64,000 bases of DNA from Myxococcales bacterium (lineage in GTDB: Bacteria; Myxococcota_A; Polyangia; Palsa-1104; JAEUJZ01), in assembly GCA_016794465.1 (NCBI GenBank), contig JAEUKA010000040.1, positions 175,738 through 239,737 of the forward strand. The letters run 5' to 3'. Under the pieces are notes generated by a model, which saw only the letters and a program-made list of their open reading frames with translations, searched no databases and was not told the DNA's origin. Position 1 is the first letter of the stretch. Each line of letters starts with the position of its first letter. The position numbers and the translations under genes are program-made. Shown piece by piece: positions 8,341-16,790 of this stretch.

Positions 8341-8951
8341 CCTCTCCGGATCTGCTCCGCTCGCTGCTGCCGCTGGGACTGTTTGTGCTGCTGTCCCTTC
8401 TCGCCTACGTCAAAGTGGCGATTGTGCTGCAGGTGCTGCGGCGTGGCCTTGGGGGTGGGGTGCCGCCGCTGCTGGTGACTGTAGTGCTGGGTCTTACCCT
8501 GGCCACGCTGTCGATGTCACCGCTGTGTAAGCGCAGCCTCGCAGCGCTCAGTGCGGCGCCAAGCAGTGCCTCAAGCAGCGAGCTGTGGCAAGCCGGGACC
8601 GCGCCGCTGTCGCAGTTCATCCAAGAGCACACCCCAGCGCGCGACCGAGCGCAGCTGCAAGCACTGACGCAGAAGCTGGCACAGAAACAACGAACCACCC
8701 TTGAGCCCGATGAGCTACCGGTCCTGCTCGCGGCGTTTCTGCTCAGTGAGCTGCGGACGGCCTTTCAGCTGGCGTTTGTGCTGCTGCTGCCGTTCCTGGT
8801 GCTGGATCTGCTGGCGGCGCTGATCTTGTCGGGACTGCAGCTGGGCGGGCTGTCGGTGCGATCGGTGACGCTTCCTTTTAAGCTGCTGCTGTTCTTGGTC
8901 TGCGACGGCTTCACGCTGCTGTATCGCGGCCTTCTGCTGGGGTACTCATGA
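8334..8951 (+). CDS. fliP: FliP/SctR-like type III export gate protein
   Basis: A 205-aa integral membrane protein. The start at 8334 is chosen for the overlap with the fliO stop. The region L-S-E-L-R-T-A-F-Q-L-A-F followed by L-P-F-L-V-L-D-L and S-V-T-L-P-F-K-L-L-L-F is the conserved C-terminal half of FliP/SctR, which forms the FliP5Q4R1 export gate. The N-terminal half is diverged and Ala/Leu rich. No FliR, FlhA, FlhB or ATPase gene is in the window, so the rest of the machine must be elsewhere if it exists. Confidence 0.85.
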   Translation: MLTSPDLLRSLLPLGLFVLLSLLAYVKVAIVLQVLRRGLGGGVPPLLVTVVLGLTLATLSMSPLCKRSLAALSAAPSSASSSELWQAGTAPLSQFIQEHTPARDRAQLQALTQKLAQKQRTTLEPDELPVLLAAFLLSELRTAFQLAFVLLLPFLVLDLLAALILSGLQLGGLSVRSVTLPFKLLLFLVCDGFTLLYRGLLLGYS

Positions 8952-9211
8952 GCGAGTCGCTGCTGCCCCTGTTGTCGTCAGGTCTGTGGCTGGCGGTGCT
9001 GTGCAGCCTGCCGGTGCTGCTGGTCGCGGTGCTGTCTGCGGCGATCACGGCCTGGCTTCAGGCGCGGCTTGGCATCACGGACTCATCGCTACCGGTGGCG
9101 GTGCGGCTGCTGCTGGGCATGGCGACCCTGTTTGTGCTCGGTCCCTACCTCGTCGCCAAGCTGGTGGTGTTTGCGACCACGGTCTGGTCGGCGCTGCCCA
9201 GTCTGCGCTGA
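8948..9211 (+). CDS. fliQ: FliQ/SctS-like type III export gate protein
   Basis: An 87-aa protein with two membrane hairpin helices, the size and topology of FliQ/SctS. It overlaps the fliP stop by 4 nt (ATGA). It belongs to the helical hairpins that surround FliP in the export gate. No FliR follows; the next gene is on the other strand. Confidence 0.8.
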   Translation: MSESLLPLLSSGLWLAVLCSLPVLLVAVLSAAITAWLQARLGITDSSLPVAVRLLLGMATLFVLGPYLVAKLVVFATTVWSALPSLR

Positions 9212-9223
9212 CGCAGGTCGCCA

Positions 9224-10876
9224 CTATGGACCCTGGGGCCACAGACGCTCGCCCCGGTCCAAGCGACGACGCAGCTGGTCATCGTAGAGAGACGGCGGAT
9301 CGATCCGGGCGCCCTCATCGCGCAGCTCGACGAAGTCCTCGGGCGCGGTCCCCCGGGCCGAGATGCCGTCGAGTCCAGTCAAGACCTCGACGCCCTGGGT
9401 ACCGATGATGTAGCCGTGACCAAACTGCTGCGACAGGATGCGGCCACTGCCGGTCAGGTTCCACAGCACCGTCTCCGTAGCGGTATGACCGGCGCCCGAA
9501 GACCAATACAAGCGGTTGATGGCCTGCCAGGCATCGTCGATGCGCGCCTGTTCGATGAGGTTGGCCATCGCCAGGGAGTGATGAAACTCGCTGGCGGCGG
9601 GGAAGCCGAGCTTGTCGCTGACACTGGTGAAGGCGCGGCTCCCCGTCGAGGCAATGCGCTGCCAGACCACGCCGCTACAGCCAAAGTCCCAGTTCTGAAT
9701 GAAGTTGTGGCGCCCGTCTTCCGCTTGGCTGTCCGCAAAGAGGATCTCGCTGGACGTGGACACCTCGAACAGGTAGCCGCTGCCACCGTCGCCGCGATTC
9801 TGGGCCCGGGAGAGCGTGACCCGCTCGACCGTGACGCGCTGGCTGTCCCGAATGAGCAGCCCCCCGTTGGCGAGGTGATAGCCGCCCTGCCCGGCTGCGG
9901 CCACCGATGCGACACTGCGGACCACGCAGTCTTTGACGCCAATCAGGGCGAGGGCGTGGCTGCGCTGGGACTTCCAGACCTCATCCCAGGGTCCGGCGGT
10001 GGTCAGGCCGAGCTGTTCCACCAAGCAGTCAGACAGGTAGCCACTCTCGGGACGCAGGGCCGCCTGATCCCGCAGTCGCGCCGGATGGCGCAGCGGTACA
10101 TCAAGGGTCACCCGGTGGGGACTCTGGGTGACATCAATGGCAACAATCCGCCGTCGGAACATCGGCTTCCACTGGTTCACAAACTGGGTCCACACCTCGG
10201 TCATCTGGTGGTCGGCGACAAACTCCGGCGTGATCACCCAGCCGACCGAGACATCGTCGCCCACGCGCAAGCCTCGGGCATCAGCCACCGTCACCGAGTG
10301 GGTCAGCGCGGGCGCATCCGCAGCGAGCGGCAGCAGCGTCGCGGACCGCAGCGCGCCTCCGATGGTCAGGTGGTCGCGGTCAGTCATAGCGGCAGTCTTG
10401 GTAAAGCGCAGGACGCTCTTGGCTGCGCCCTCGCCCCGCAGTGCCACCCCAGAGGTCGCAAGCTTGAGCAGCCCGTCAATGCGGTACTGCCCGCTGGGAA
10501 TGAAGACCTCGCTGCCTGGGGTGGCTGCGTCGAGTGCGGCCTGCAGCGCCCGGGTCGCATCACTGGCTCCGGTGCGGTCGGCAGCAAAGTCGGTGACGAC
10601 ATCGATTCGCTTGCGACCGACAAGGGCCGGGAACGGCTGCTCGCCATTGCGGTAGCCGGCATAAGAAAAGTCGTGGAGAAAGCGACCCTGCGCATCCTTG
10701 CGGCCAGGCTGCCAGTCGTTAGGATACAAGGCACTGCGCACAGGCCCGGCGGCGGCATCCATCCCTTGGGGCCAAAGCGCGTCGCCAGGATCTAGCTCGG
10801 ACGAACACGAAGGCCCCACAGCCGATAGCACCGTCACCCAGCACAGCGCCCGCAAGCAAACACTCGACCATGACAT
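9224..10876 (-). CDS. Secreted beta-helix lipoprotein, pectate-lyase-3-like
   Basis: A 550-aa protein with signal peptide and Cys at about residue 24 (G-P-S-C lipobox-like). The block V-V-T-D-F-A-A-D...G-A-S-D-A-T-R-A-L-Q-A-A-L, around residues 90-115, is the entry motif of the Pectate_lyase_3 right-handed parallel beta-helix. It is followed by P-S-G-Q-Y-R-I-D-G and many short strand-turn repeats. Such proteins act on polysaccharides or serve as surface scaffolds. Catalytic residues cannot be assigned by eye. Its 3' end faces fliQ with only 12 nt between. Confidence 0.7.
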   Translation of the reverse strand: MSWSSVCLRALCWVTVLSAVGPSCSSELDPGDALWPQGMDAAAGPVRSALYPNDWQPGRKDAQGRFLHDFSYAGYRNGEQPFPALVGRKRIDVVTDFAADRTGASDATRALQAALDAATPGSEVFIPSGQYRIDGLLKLATSGVALRGEGAAKSVLRFTKTAAMTDRDHLTIGGALRSATLLPLAADAPALTHSVTVADARGLRVGDDVSVGWVITPEFVADHQMTEVWTQFVNQWKPMFRRRIVAIDVTQSPHRVTLDVPLRHPARLRDQAALRPESGYLSDCLVEQLGLTTAGPWDEVWKSQRSHALALIGVKDCVVRSVASVAAAGQGGYHLANGGLLIRDSQRVTVERVTLSRAQNRGDGGSGYLFEVSTSSEILFADSQAEDGRHNFIQNWDFGCSGVVWQRIASTGSRAFTSVSDKLGFPAASEFHHSLAMANLIEQARIDDAWQAINRLYWSSGAGHTATETVLWNLTGSGRILSQQFGHGYIIGTQGVEVLTGLDGISARGTAPEDFVELRDEGARIDPPSLYDDQLRRRLDRGERLWPQGP

Positions 10877-10931
10877 GGACCGTTTCTAGCCCAAAGCACG
10901 CGCAAGGTTTCGCGTTAATGTCGGACATACG

Positions 10932-11828
10932 ATGAACTCAGATCCGAATGAAGAAACCCCGCGCTCCAACTGCGAGCTGGCCGACGTGCTGGCCGCGTCC
11001 TATCAGACCACCGGCGTGCTTCTTTCAGCCGGTCATGAGCTGCCCAGCCGTGTGGCGGTCGCGTCGGCACTTGAGATCCTGCGCGAGCTGATGCTTCCTG
11101 GCTCAGCCGGTTGCCCGGCGCCGCCCGCCGCGATGCTGCGCTCGTCCTTGGAAGGTCGGCTGGCGTCCCTGCGCGTGCTGCTGACGGAGCAAGTGTGCCG
11201 AGGTCTGCACGTCGACTGTCCCCTGCCGCAGGCGATGTGCGACCAGTGTCAGACCCAAGCGACGCAGCTGGTGGCTCGCTTTTTTAACCGCGTCCCCGAC
11301 CTGCGGCAAGAAGTCCTGCTCGACGTGCAAGCAGCATTCGAGGGCGACCCGGCGGCCCGCAGCCTGATCGAGGTTGCGTGGTGCTATCCGGGGGTACGGG
11401 CCGTGACGGTCTATCGGATTGCCCACACGCTGCTCACACTCGGGGCGCAGATTGTGCCGCGCATGATGACCGAGCAGGCGCACACCGAGACGGGCATCGA
11501 CATCCATCCGGGGGCGCGGATCGGACAGTCGTTCTTTATCGACCACGGCACCGGCGTCGTCATCGGCGAAACGTCAACCATCGGCCATCGGGTCCGCATC
11601 TACCAGGGCGTCACGCTCGGCGCGATCAGCCTGCCAACGGGCAAGACCCGGCAGCAAGCCAACCGCAAGCGCCACCCAACCATCGAGGACGATGTCCTTA
11701 TCTATGCCAATGCGACCATTCTCGGTGGCGAAACGGTCATTGGGCGGGGCTCGATCATTGGCGGCAACACCTGGGTCACAGAGTCCGTGCCGCCGGGCGG
11801 ACGCGTCAGCAATCCCTGCCGGGGCTAG
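10932..11828 (+). CDS. cysE: Serine O-acetyltransferase
   Basis: A 298-aa protein. The C-terminal third is a left-handed beta-helix with hexapeptide repeats (I-D-I-H-P-G-A-R-I-G, then F-F-I-D-H-G-T-G-V-V-I-G-E) and ends with the typical G-G-N-T-W-V and V-P-P-G. The D-H-G-T-G-V-V-I-G-E-T segment is diagnostic for CysE/EpsC, which acetylates serine in cysteine synthesis. The N-terminal helical domain is longer than in short EpsC forms. It is monocistronic, divergent from the beta-helix lipoprotein. Confidence 0.88.
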   Translation: MNSDPNEETPRSNCELADVLAASYQTTGVLLSAGHELPSRVAVASALEILRELMLPGSAGCPAPPAAMLRSSLEGRLASLRVLLTEQVCRGLHVDCPLPQAMCDQCQTQATQLVARFFNRVPDLRQEVLLDVQAAFEGDPAARSLIEVAWCYPGVRAVTVYRIAHTLLTLGAQIVPRMMTEQAHTETGIDIHPGARIGQSFFIDHGTGVVIGETSTIGHRVRIYQGVTLGAISLPTGKTRQQANRKRHPTIEDDVLIYANATILGGETVIGRGSIIGGNTWVTESVPPGGRVSNPCRG

Positions 11829-11924
11829 CGGCCAGTTTCGGTCATCTCGCTCTCCCTCGCGGAAGGAAGGTTCCCGCCATCGGCCTGGTGACCGTGTGGC
11901 ACGATAGGGACCTAGGGGGATTGG

Positions 11925-13928
11925 ATGTCGAGCAGCGAAACCGGAGCGCAGACGCTGGCTTCGCTGGCCGGGAGTCGCGATGTTGCACGCGTGCTCCGCC
12001 TGGTCAGCGCGCTGTGCCAGCAGCTGTCATCACAGATTGCGGACGGCAAGGCGCGGCTTCTGCATCCGTCTCAGGTTGCGCTGCTGACCTCGGCCACGGG
12101 GGAAGACGCACTCGGTGAGATCCAGTCGCTGGCTCTGTCGGGCGCTGAAGCGGCCAAAGATCCCGGGGTCGACCTGGCCGCCGCCTACGCTGCCCCAGAG
12201 GTCTTTGCCGGCAAGCCGTCGGCGGTCCCCAGCACCGTCTATCACGTCGCCGCCCTGACCTATCACCTGCTGACCGGACAGGCCCCGTTTGTCGGCAGCT
12301 CTGCCGCTGCGATCCGCATCAAAGTGCTGCTCGAAAAGCCGCCGAGCCCCCGCAGCGTCCGGCCTGAGCTGTCCACGCAGCTGGAACAGGTCCTGCTGCA
12401 GGCGCTCGACAAGAAGCCCGAGGCGCGCCCAAGCTCGCTGGCAGACCTGGCCAGCCAGCTGACCCAGGCCGAGCATGCGTCGGGACCGGTGTCGGCGGCG
12501 GTCCCGATGGCGATGGCGGGGGCGCCACCAATGGCCGCATCGCGCGCGGCGGCTCCACCAACCCGCCAGGGCAAGTCGGCCATTGCGGCACTGCTGCTGC
12601 TGGTGGTCGTGCTGCTGCTCGGGGGATCGGCGCTCATGCTGCTCCGCACCAGCGATGAAGCAGCCGCCCCGGCCGCTCCGCTTGCTCGGTCCGCTCCGGC
12701 ACCAGCCGCCCCGGGCGCGCTAGCCCCGGACGCTCCGGCCCCGGGCGCGCCAGCACAACCACAAAGCCGCGTAGCACCAGCAGAGCCAAAGGAAGCGGAG
12801 AAAAAAGAGCGGCGAAGCCCTGACCGCGACGACGAAGCTGCACCGACCGCCGCCAAGCCGCGCAACGAGCCTGCCAAGTCGAAGCGCGTAGCAGTCAGTC
12901 TGCCCAGGCCAAGCGGAGGCCACGGAGCGGGAGCACCACCACCACCAGGCGCCGCACCATCGGCACCTGCGCCGCCGCCCTCACGCCCATCAGCCATGCA
13001 GGGTGGAGTCCCACCTGGGGCCGGCATGGCGCTACCTGCCTCCGAGAGCAGCGTCCCGGCCGAACCGCCGTCTGTGCCAAGTCAGGGTGGCGCAGGGAAG
13101 CGCGGGGCCGTGGCAACCAAACAGAAGAAGAAGAAGTCAGCGCCATCGCCCAAGAAAGACAGCAAGCAAGCGCCCTCGCCCACCGATCCGCTGCGCGGCC
13201 TGAGCGAGCCACCGGTCCCCGCGCCATCCGCGCAGCCAGCGCCGCAGGTCGAGCCGGCAAGTCCGGTCCCGGTCCTGAGTCCGCCGCCACAAAGCAAAGG
13301 TCGCAACAAAGCGGTCTTGGGGATGGTGCTGCTGGGGATTGCGCTGCTGGCCGCGATCGGTGCGTCGCTGCTGCTGTGGGTGATTCGGCGGGACCGGCTC
13401 CTGGCACTACAGCGAGCGAAGACCCAGCGCACCAGCAGCGAAGCCGACACGGTGCCGACCTCCAAGGCGGAGGAGCCGAGGTCGAGCCGGGGCGCCATCG
13501 ATCCCTTCACAGTCGGTCAGTACACCTGCTTCGAGCGGCTCGGTGAGGGCGGTATGGGCATGGTCTACAAGGCCCGCCACACCAACCTCGATCGCGAGGC
13601 CGCCGTCAAAGTCCTGTCCCCTTCTGCGATGGTCGCCCCCGATGCCATCGAGCTGTTCCAGCGCGAGGCCCGCCTAGCGTCCCAGATCAACCATCCCAAC
13701 AGCGTGTTCATCTACGACTACGGCAACGTCAGCGATGCCCTGTTCTATCTGGTGATGGAGTTTATCGATGGCCAGTCTCTGGACGAGATCATCAGTCCCA
13801 AAGGCAAGCCCCCGCGCCCCCTACCCATCCCCCGGGTCATCACCCTCACCCGCCAGGTCTGCGCCGTCCTAGATGTGGCCCATGCCCAGGGAATCGTTCA
13901 CCGAGGTCTGGTCCGGCTCCCCAGCTGA
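11925..13928 (+). CDS. Ser/Thr protein kinase A, N-terminal part, interrupted at the HRD motif
   Basis: The ORF is 667 codons, of which about 660 are kinase-derived. Residues about 85-175 look like an orphan kinase C-lobe (A-A-P-E-V-F, L-T-Y-H-L-L-T-G-Q-A-P-F, K-K-P-E-A-R-P-S). There are membrane helices at about 216-238 and 464-487 with a Pro/Ala-rich segment between. A true kinase N-lobe begins near 531 (L-G-E-G-G-M-G-M-V-Y glycine loop, A-V-K-V-L lysine). The frame runs into foreign sequence immediately after G-I-V-H-R, giving G-L-V-R-L-P-S-stop. The missing C-lobe lies at 24284-24744. The fragment alone lacks catalytic Asp and DFG and should be inactive. Confidence 0.85.
   Translation: MSSSETGAQTLASLAGSRDVARVLRLVSALCQQLSSQIADGKARLLHPSQVALLTSATGEDALGEIQSLALSGAEAAKDPGVDLAAAYAAPEVFAGKPSAVPSTVYHVAALTYHLLTGQAPFVGSSAAAIRIKVLLEKPPSPRSVRPELSTQLEQVLLQALDKKPEARPSSLADLASQLTQAEHASGPVSAAVPMAMAGAPPMAASRAAAPPTRQGKSAIAALLLLVVVLLLGGSALMLLRTSDEAAAPAAPLARSAPAPAAPGALAPDAPAPGAPAQPQSRVAPAEPKEAEKKERRSPDRDDEAAPTAAKPRNEPAKSKRVAVSLPRPSGGHGAGAPPPPGAAPSAPAPPPSRPSAMQGGVPPGAGMALPASESSVPAEPPSVPSQGGAGKRGAVATKQKKKKSAPSPKKDSKQAPSPTDPLRGLSEPPVPAPSAQPAPQVEPASPVPVLSPPPQSKGRNKAVLGMVLLGIALLAAIGASLLLWVIRRDRLLALQRAKTQRTSSEADTVPTSKAEEPRSSRGAIDPFTVGQYTCFERLGEGGMGMVYKARHTNLDREAAVKVLSPSAMVAPDAIELFQREARLASQINHPNSVFIYDYGNVSDALFYLVMEFIDGQSLDEIISPKGKPPRPLPIPRVITLTRQVCAVLDVAHAQGIVHRGLVRLPS
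13896..13905 (+). repeat. Left direct repeat of insertion E1
   Basis: GTTCACCGAG, encoding V-H-R and the first base of the catalytic Asp codon. An identical copy is at 24274-24283. With one mismatch the match extends further through TCTG. Confidence 0.85.
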
Positions 13929-13943
13929 CCGTATCTGCTGGGG
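13919..13943. repeat. Hairpin at the left end of E1
   Basis: CCCCAGC and GCTGGGG form a perfect 7-bp stem with an 11-nt loop, starting 14 bp inside E1. It overlaps the first copy of the 40-bp repeat. It could act as a terminator or a structured recombination site. Confidence 0.6.
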
Positions 13944-13974
13944 ATTTCCTTCCGTAGGGAATCGCTCAGGAACG
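13935..13974 (+). repeat. 40-bp direct repeat, copy 1 (upstream of profilin-like gene)
   Basis: Matches 14577-14616 at 36 of 40 positions without gaps; the shared core includes GGGAATCGCTCAGGAACG. It brackets the profilin-like gene as a 642-bp unit. Each copy is preceded by a GC-rich inverted repeat ending in GCTGGGG. Confidence 0.8.
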
Positions 13975-14053
13975 AAGGCATAGGCGCTTGCTTCGTGCTG
14001 GAGTTTCAACGGAAGATGGAGTTCCCATCACAAGATCTGCTCAGGAGGCCCAC

Positions 14054-14536
14054 ATGAAGATCCATCGTCGGAAGCTGTCGTCGTTGCTCCTTGCTGTCGT
14101 AAGTGCGCTGGTGCTCCACTGCTCCCTTCTTTCCACAGCAGCTCTGGCGCAGACGCCGGGTAGCTGGGAGCCGTACTTGGCGCTTCTCAAAAAGGACAAG
14201 TCGTCCGGTGTCAAATACGCTGCGATCTATGGTCAGGATGGAGCAAAGTGGGCGACCAGCATCGATGCGAAAGCCGGAGAAATCAGCGCAATCGTTGCAG
14301 GATTAAAGGACTCGAGCAAGTTTCAAGCGAATGGAATCGTCTTTGCTGGGATCAAGTATATGTTTCTTACACAACGTAGCCCAGAGGGAGTCGTTGGCCG
14401 AAAAGGCCCCAATTCCATCTTACTTCGCACAACCAACAAAACTGTTCTTATCATTATTACCAATGACGGTGCAAATCCGGCAAACATCACCAGCATTGAC
14501 TTTGTGGCTGACGATCTAAAAAAGAAGAAGTTCTGA
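14054..14536 (+). CDS. Secreted profilin-like protein
   Basis: A 160-aa precursor. An AGGAGG lies 5 nt before the ATG at 14054. Residues 1-32 are a Sec signal peptide ending A-L-A. The mature part of about 128 aa has the size and motif order of eukaryotic profilin: S-W-x-x-Y near the start, Y-A-A-I-Y-G-Q-D-G-A-K-W-A-T-S, then G-I-V-F-A-G-I-K-Y-M (profilin G-L-x-L-G-G-x-K-Y-M), then R-K-G-P-N-S-I-L-L-R-T-T-N-K-T (profilin K-G-x-G-G-I-T-I-K-K-T) and a C-terminal helix. Profilins bind actin monomers and poly-Pro. An exported bacterial version could act on eukaryotic prey or be exapted. It lies first in E1 between 40-bp direct repeats. Actin-contact residues were not verified. Confidence 0.75.
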   Translation: MKIHRRKLSSLLLAVVSALVLHCSLLSTAALAQTPGSWEPYLALLKKDKSSGVKYAAIYGQDGAKWATSIDAKAGEISAIVAGLKDSSKFQANGIVFAGIKYMFLTQRSPEGVVGRKGPNSILLRTTNKTVLIIITNDGANPANITSIDFVADDLKKKKF

Positions 14537-14576
14537 AGTCGTCCGAGACCCTGGCAGCTCGAAGCTTCTGCGACAG

Positions 14577-14616
14577 CTGCTGGGGATTTCATGCCGCTGG
14601 GAATCGCTCAGGAACG
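14577..14616 (+). repeat. 40-bp direct repeat, copy 2 (downstream of profilin-like gene)
   Basis: Second copy of the 13935-13974 repeat (36 of 40 identical). A stem CCC-GCAGCT / AGCTGC-GGG with a two-base internal loop precedes and overlaps it, similar to the hairpin before copy 1. Confidence 0.8.
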
Positions 14617-14689
14617 CTGGGTAGGTGGAGCCAAGGAAAGTCCGCAGGATGTCGGTGGGGATCGCACTGTGGACGCGGCTCCATAGCAC

Positions 14690-14705
14690 TGTACCAATTG
14701 GTACA
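14690..14705. promoter_or_regulatory. 16-bp perfect palindrome upstream of the PEGA gene
   Basis: TGTACCAATTGGTACA is a perfect 16-bp palindrome about 58 bp before the ATG at 14763. It is a good candidate for a dimeric repressor operator controlling the E1 cargo operon; no adjacent regulator gene is visible. Confidence 0.45.
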
Positions 14706-14762
14706 CAGACAGAGGTGAACCTACGCTAGACGACTCTGGCGCAGCGATGATAATATGACCTA

Positions 14763-15980
14763 ATGGCAGATTTAGGACTGCAGCCACTGGTCCTGCTACG
14801 GCATGCGTTATGGGGTCACGGGCGCTGGATTGTTGTCGCGCTGCTCGGGCTTTTTCTGGCCAGGCCGGCCACCGGCTCACCGGTCAAACCGGGGGCTGCG
14901 ATCGTCCACTTCGATCAAGGATCGGCGGCCTTTGCGGAAGGCCGGTTCGCCCAGGCGCTGACGGAGTTTCAAGCGAGCATGGCCCTGGAACCGAGTCCGA
15001 ATACGCGCATCAAGATCGCGCGCTGTTTTAAGGCGCTCGGCAAGATCGGCAGTGCGTACGTACAGTTCCATCGCACCTCCCATGAAGCGCAAGATCGGAT
15101 GAATGCGACCGGAGAGGCTCGCTTTGCACCGACTCGTGATGCGGCAGAGGCAGAGGCACTGGCACTGGAGAAGTCTGTCCCCAGACTCGCGCTGCAGCTG
15201 CCATCGCCGGCTCCCGCCGACTTGGGTCTGGAGCTTGATGGAACCCCGGTCCCGCGTGAGAGCTTCTCGACCGCGATTCCCATCGATCCCGGTCCACATC
15301 ACTTGGTGGCCACCGCAGCTCGCTTCGCACCATTTACTCAGGATTTTTCGGTAGAGCTTGGCGCCACGGCCAGCGTCACGGTGCAGCTATCTCGGATTCC
15401 TACCGCAGAGGTGCAGCTGGCATTTTTGGCCAAGCCTGCCGGAATGACGGTGTTTTTCGATGGGAAGCCCCTGCCGCCCGATGACTTTGACAAGCCGCAC
15501 ATTGTGGAGCCAGGCCCACATCGCCTCGAGGTGCGCGTCCCTGGCTACACTCCTTTCTCTTGGCAGCGCCAGCTTGCGGACCAAGACCAAGAGCGGGTGA
15601 CCATTGCGCTGCGAGCAGAGCCGAGTGCGATGCGCTGGGTCGCGCTCAGCGTCGGTGGTGCTGCGGTGGTTGCACTCGCGGTCGGAGCTGGTTTCGGAGT
15701 CGTGGCCCAGCGTACAGAGAGCGAACAGCTTGAGCTTGATCCTCTGTTCCGGGATCGTGCCGTTCAGTCCACGGTCCAAAACCAGGCCAAGCTGGCGACG
15801 GCACTGCTGGCAGCGGGTGGTGTGCTTGGCGGTGCAGCGGCAGTGCTCGGCATCATCGCTGTGGCACGGCGTAATCCGGCTCTGCCATCCGCAAAAGAGG
15901 ACCCGAAACCGGTGTCTGTGAAGCTGCTGCCGCAGGTGCTGACCTCAGGAGTCGGCCTGCTCTGTGTAGGGAGGTACTAG
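14763..15980 (+). CDS. PEGA/TPR-type membrane protein
   Basis: A 405-aa protein with an N-terminal signal or anchor helix. The TPR-like region F-A-E-G-R-F-A-Q-A-L-T-E-F (about residues 55-100) is followed by two carrier-type beta units: L-E-L-D-G-T-P-V-P with P-G-P-H-H-L, and V-F-F-D-G-K-P-L-P with P-G-P-H-R-L-E-V, which are PEGA signatures. Two hydrophobic helices follow near 290-310 and 340-365. Such proteins are usually found beside Ser/Thr kinases in myxobacteria and probably act in the envelope. It lies 6 nt before the next gene, within the E1 cargo operon leading to kinase B. Confidence 0.7.
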   Translation: MADLGLQPLVLLRHALWGHGRWIVVALLGLFLARPATGSPVKPGAAIVHFDQGSAAFAEGRFAQALTEFQASMALEPSPNTRIKIARCFKALGKIGSAYVQFHRTSHEAQDRMNATGEARFAPTRDAAEAEALALEKSVPRLALQLPSPAPADLGLELDGTPVPRESFSTAIPIDPGPHHLVATAARFAPFTQDFSVELGATASVTVQLSRIPTAEVQLAFLAKPAGMTVFFDGKPLPPDDFDKPHIVEPGPHRLEVRVPGYTPFSWQRQLADQDQERVTIALRAEPSAMRWVALSVGGAAVVALAVGAGFGVVAQRTESEQLELDPLFRDRAVQSTVQNQAKLATALLAAGGVLGGAAAVLGIIAVARRNPALPSAKEDPKPVSVKLLPQVLTSGVGLLCVGRY

Positions 15981-15986
15981 TTCACA

Positions 15987-16775
15987 ATGCAGTCCGCATC
16001 GCATCGCGCGTTGGCTTGGATCGGAGTGGCGACAGGGCTGCTGGTAGGTGCGTGCTCAGCAGGGAACTATGAGATTACAGACTGCGATGCAGCGACGGCG
16101 AACCTCACCACGGATGTCTGTAACAAGTTCAATACAGATCCCAATAGCTGCATGCCGTACCAGTGCGATCGGACGACCAGTCGCTGCATCCAGGTTGCCC
16201 GAGACTGGGATCGTGATGGCTATCCGGACAGCCGCTGCGGAGGAATGGACTGCGACGATCGCGATCCGAAGATCACTGGTGGGGCAGATGGCGCTTGTTC
16301 TTGCAAAATTGCTGGCACGACCTGCTCTGCAGGACAGGGTGCATGCAAGCGATTTGCTTCCTACAACTGCCAAAACAATGTCGCTGTCTGCCCGGCGCTC
16401 GCGGCGCAGCCGGATGACTGGCGAGCGACTCCCTATGGCGATGCACCGAACAGCTACAGCTCGGAAGACTGGAGCTGCGATGGCAACGTCGAGCGTGCCT
16501 GCTGCTACGTGAACACCAACGGAACACGCATCTGTCAGCCGTGTACGCAGCAGGCTTCTCTGTGCACCGGAGATGTCACCGCTGTCTGTACGTCTCTCTG
16601 TAGTGCGATGAACGGAAACGCGACCGCATGCCAGGCAGCAGCACCCAAGATGGTGACTTGCAACACGGGGATCTGTGGCTCGCGTGTCGCGATCTGTTAC
16701 TGCACCGTTGGCAACTTCCTCACCAATCCGTGCAACCTGCAGAAAGCGACTGAAGACAAGCTGCATTGTCGGTAA
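15987..16775 (+). CDS. Cys-rich lipoprotein with MopE-like metal-binding motif
   Basis: A 262-aa protein with lipobox V-G-A-C near residue 23. The block D-W-D-R-D-G-Y-P-D...D-C-D-D-R-D-P-K-I matches the putative metal-binding repeat (MopE family) common in myxobacterial surface lipoproteins. It has many more Cys, probably disulfides. It lies directly before kinase B (15 nt) and after the PEGA gene, so it is probably in one transcript. Confidence 0.65.
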   Translation: MQSASHRALAWIGVATGLLVGACSAGNYEITDCDAATANLTTDVCNKFNTDPNSCMPYQCDRTTSRCIQVARDWDRDGYPDSRCGGMDCDDRDPKITGGADGACSCKIAGTTCSAGQGACKRFASYNCQNNVAVCPALAAQPDDWRATPYGDAPNSYSSEDWSCDGNVERACCYVNTNGTRICQPCTQQASLCTGDVTAVCTSLCSAMNGNATACQAAAPKMVTCNTGICGSRVAICYCTVGNFLTNPCNLQKATEDKLHCR

Positions 16776-16790
16776 GGAAGCGAAGCAGTC

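Noticed and set aside
9416..10795. 459-codon frame antisense to the beta-helix lipoprotein
   Set aside because: No RBS and no recognisable domain; opposite strand has signal peptide and Pectate_lyase_3 motif.
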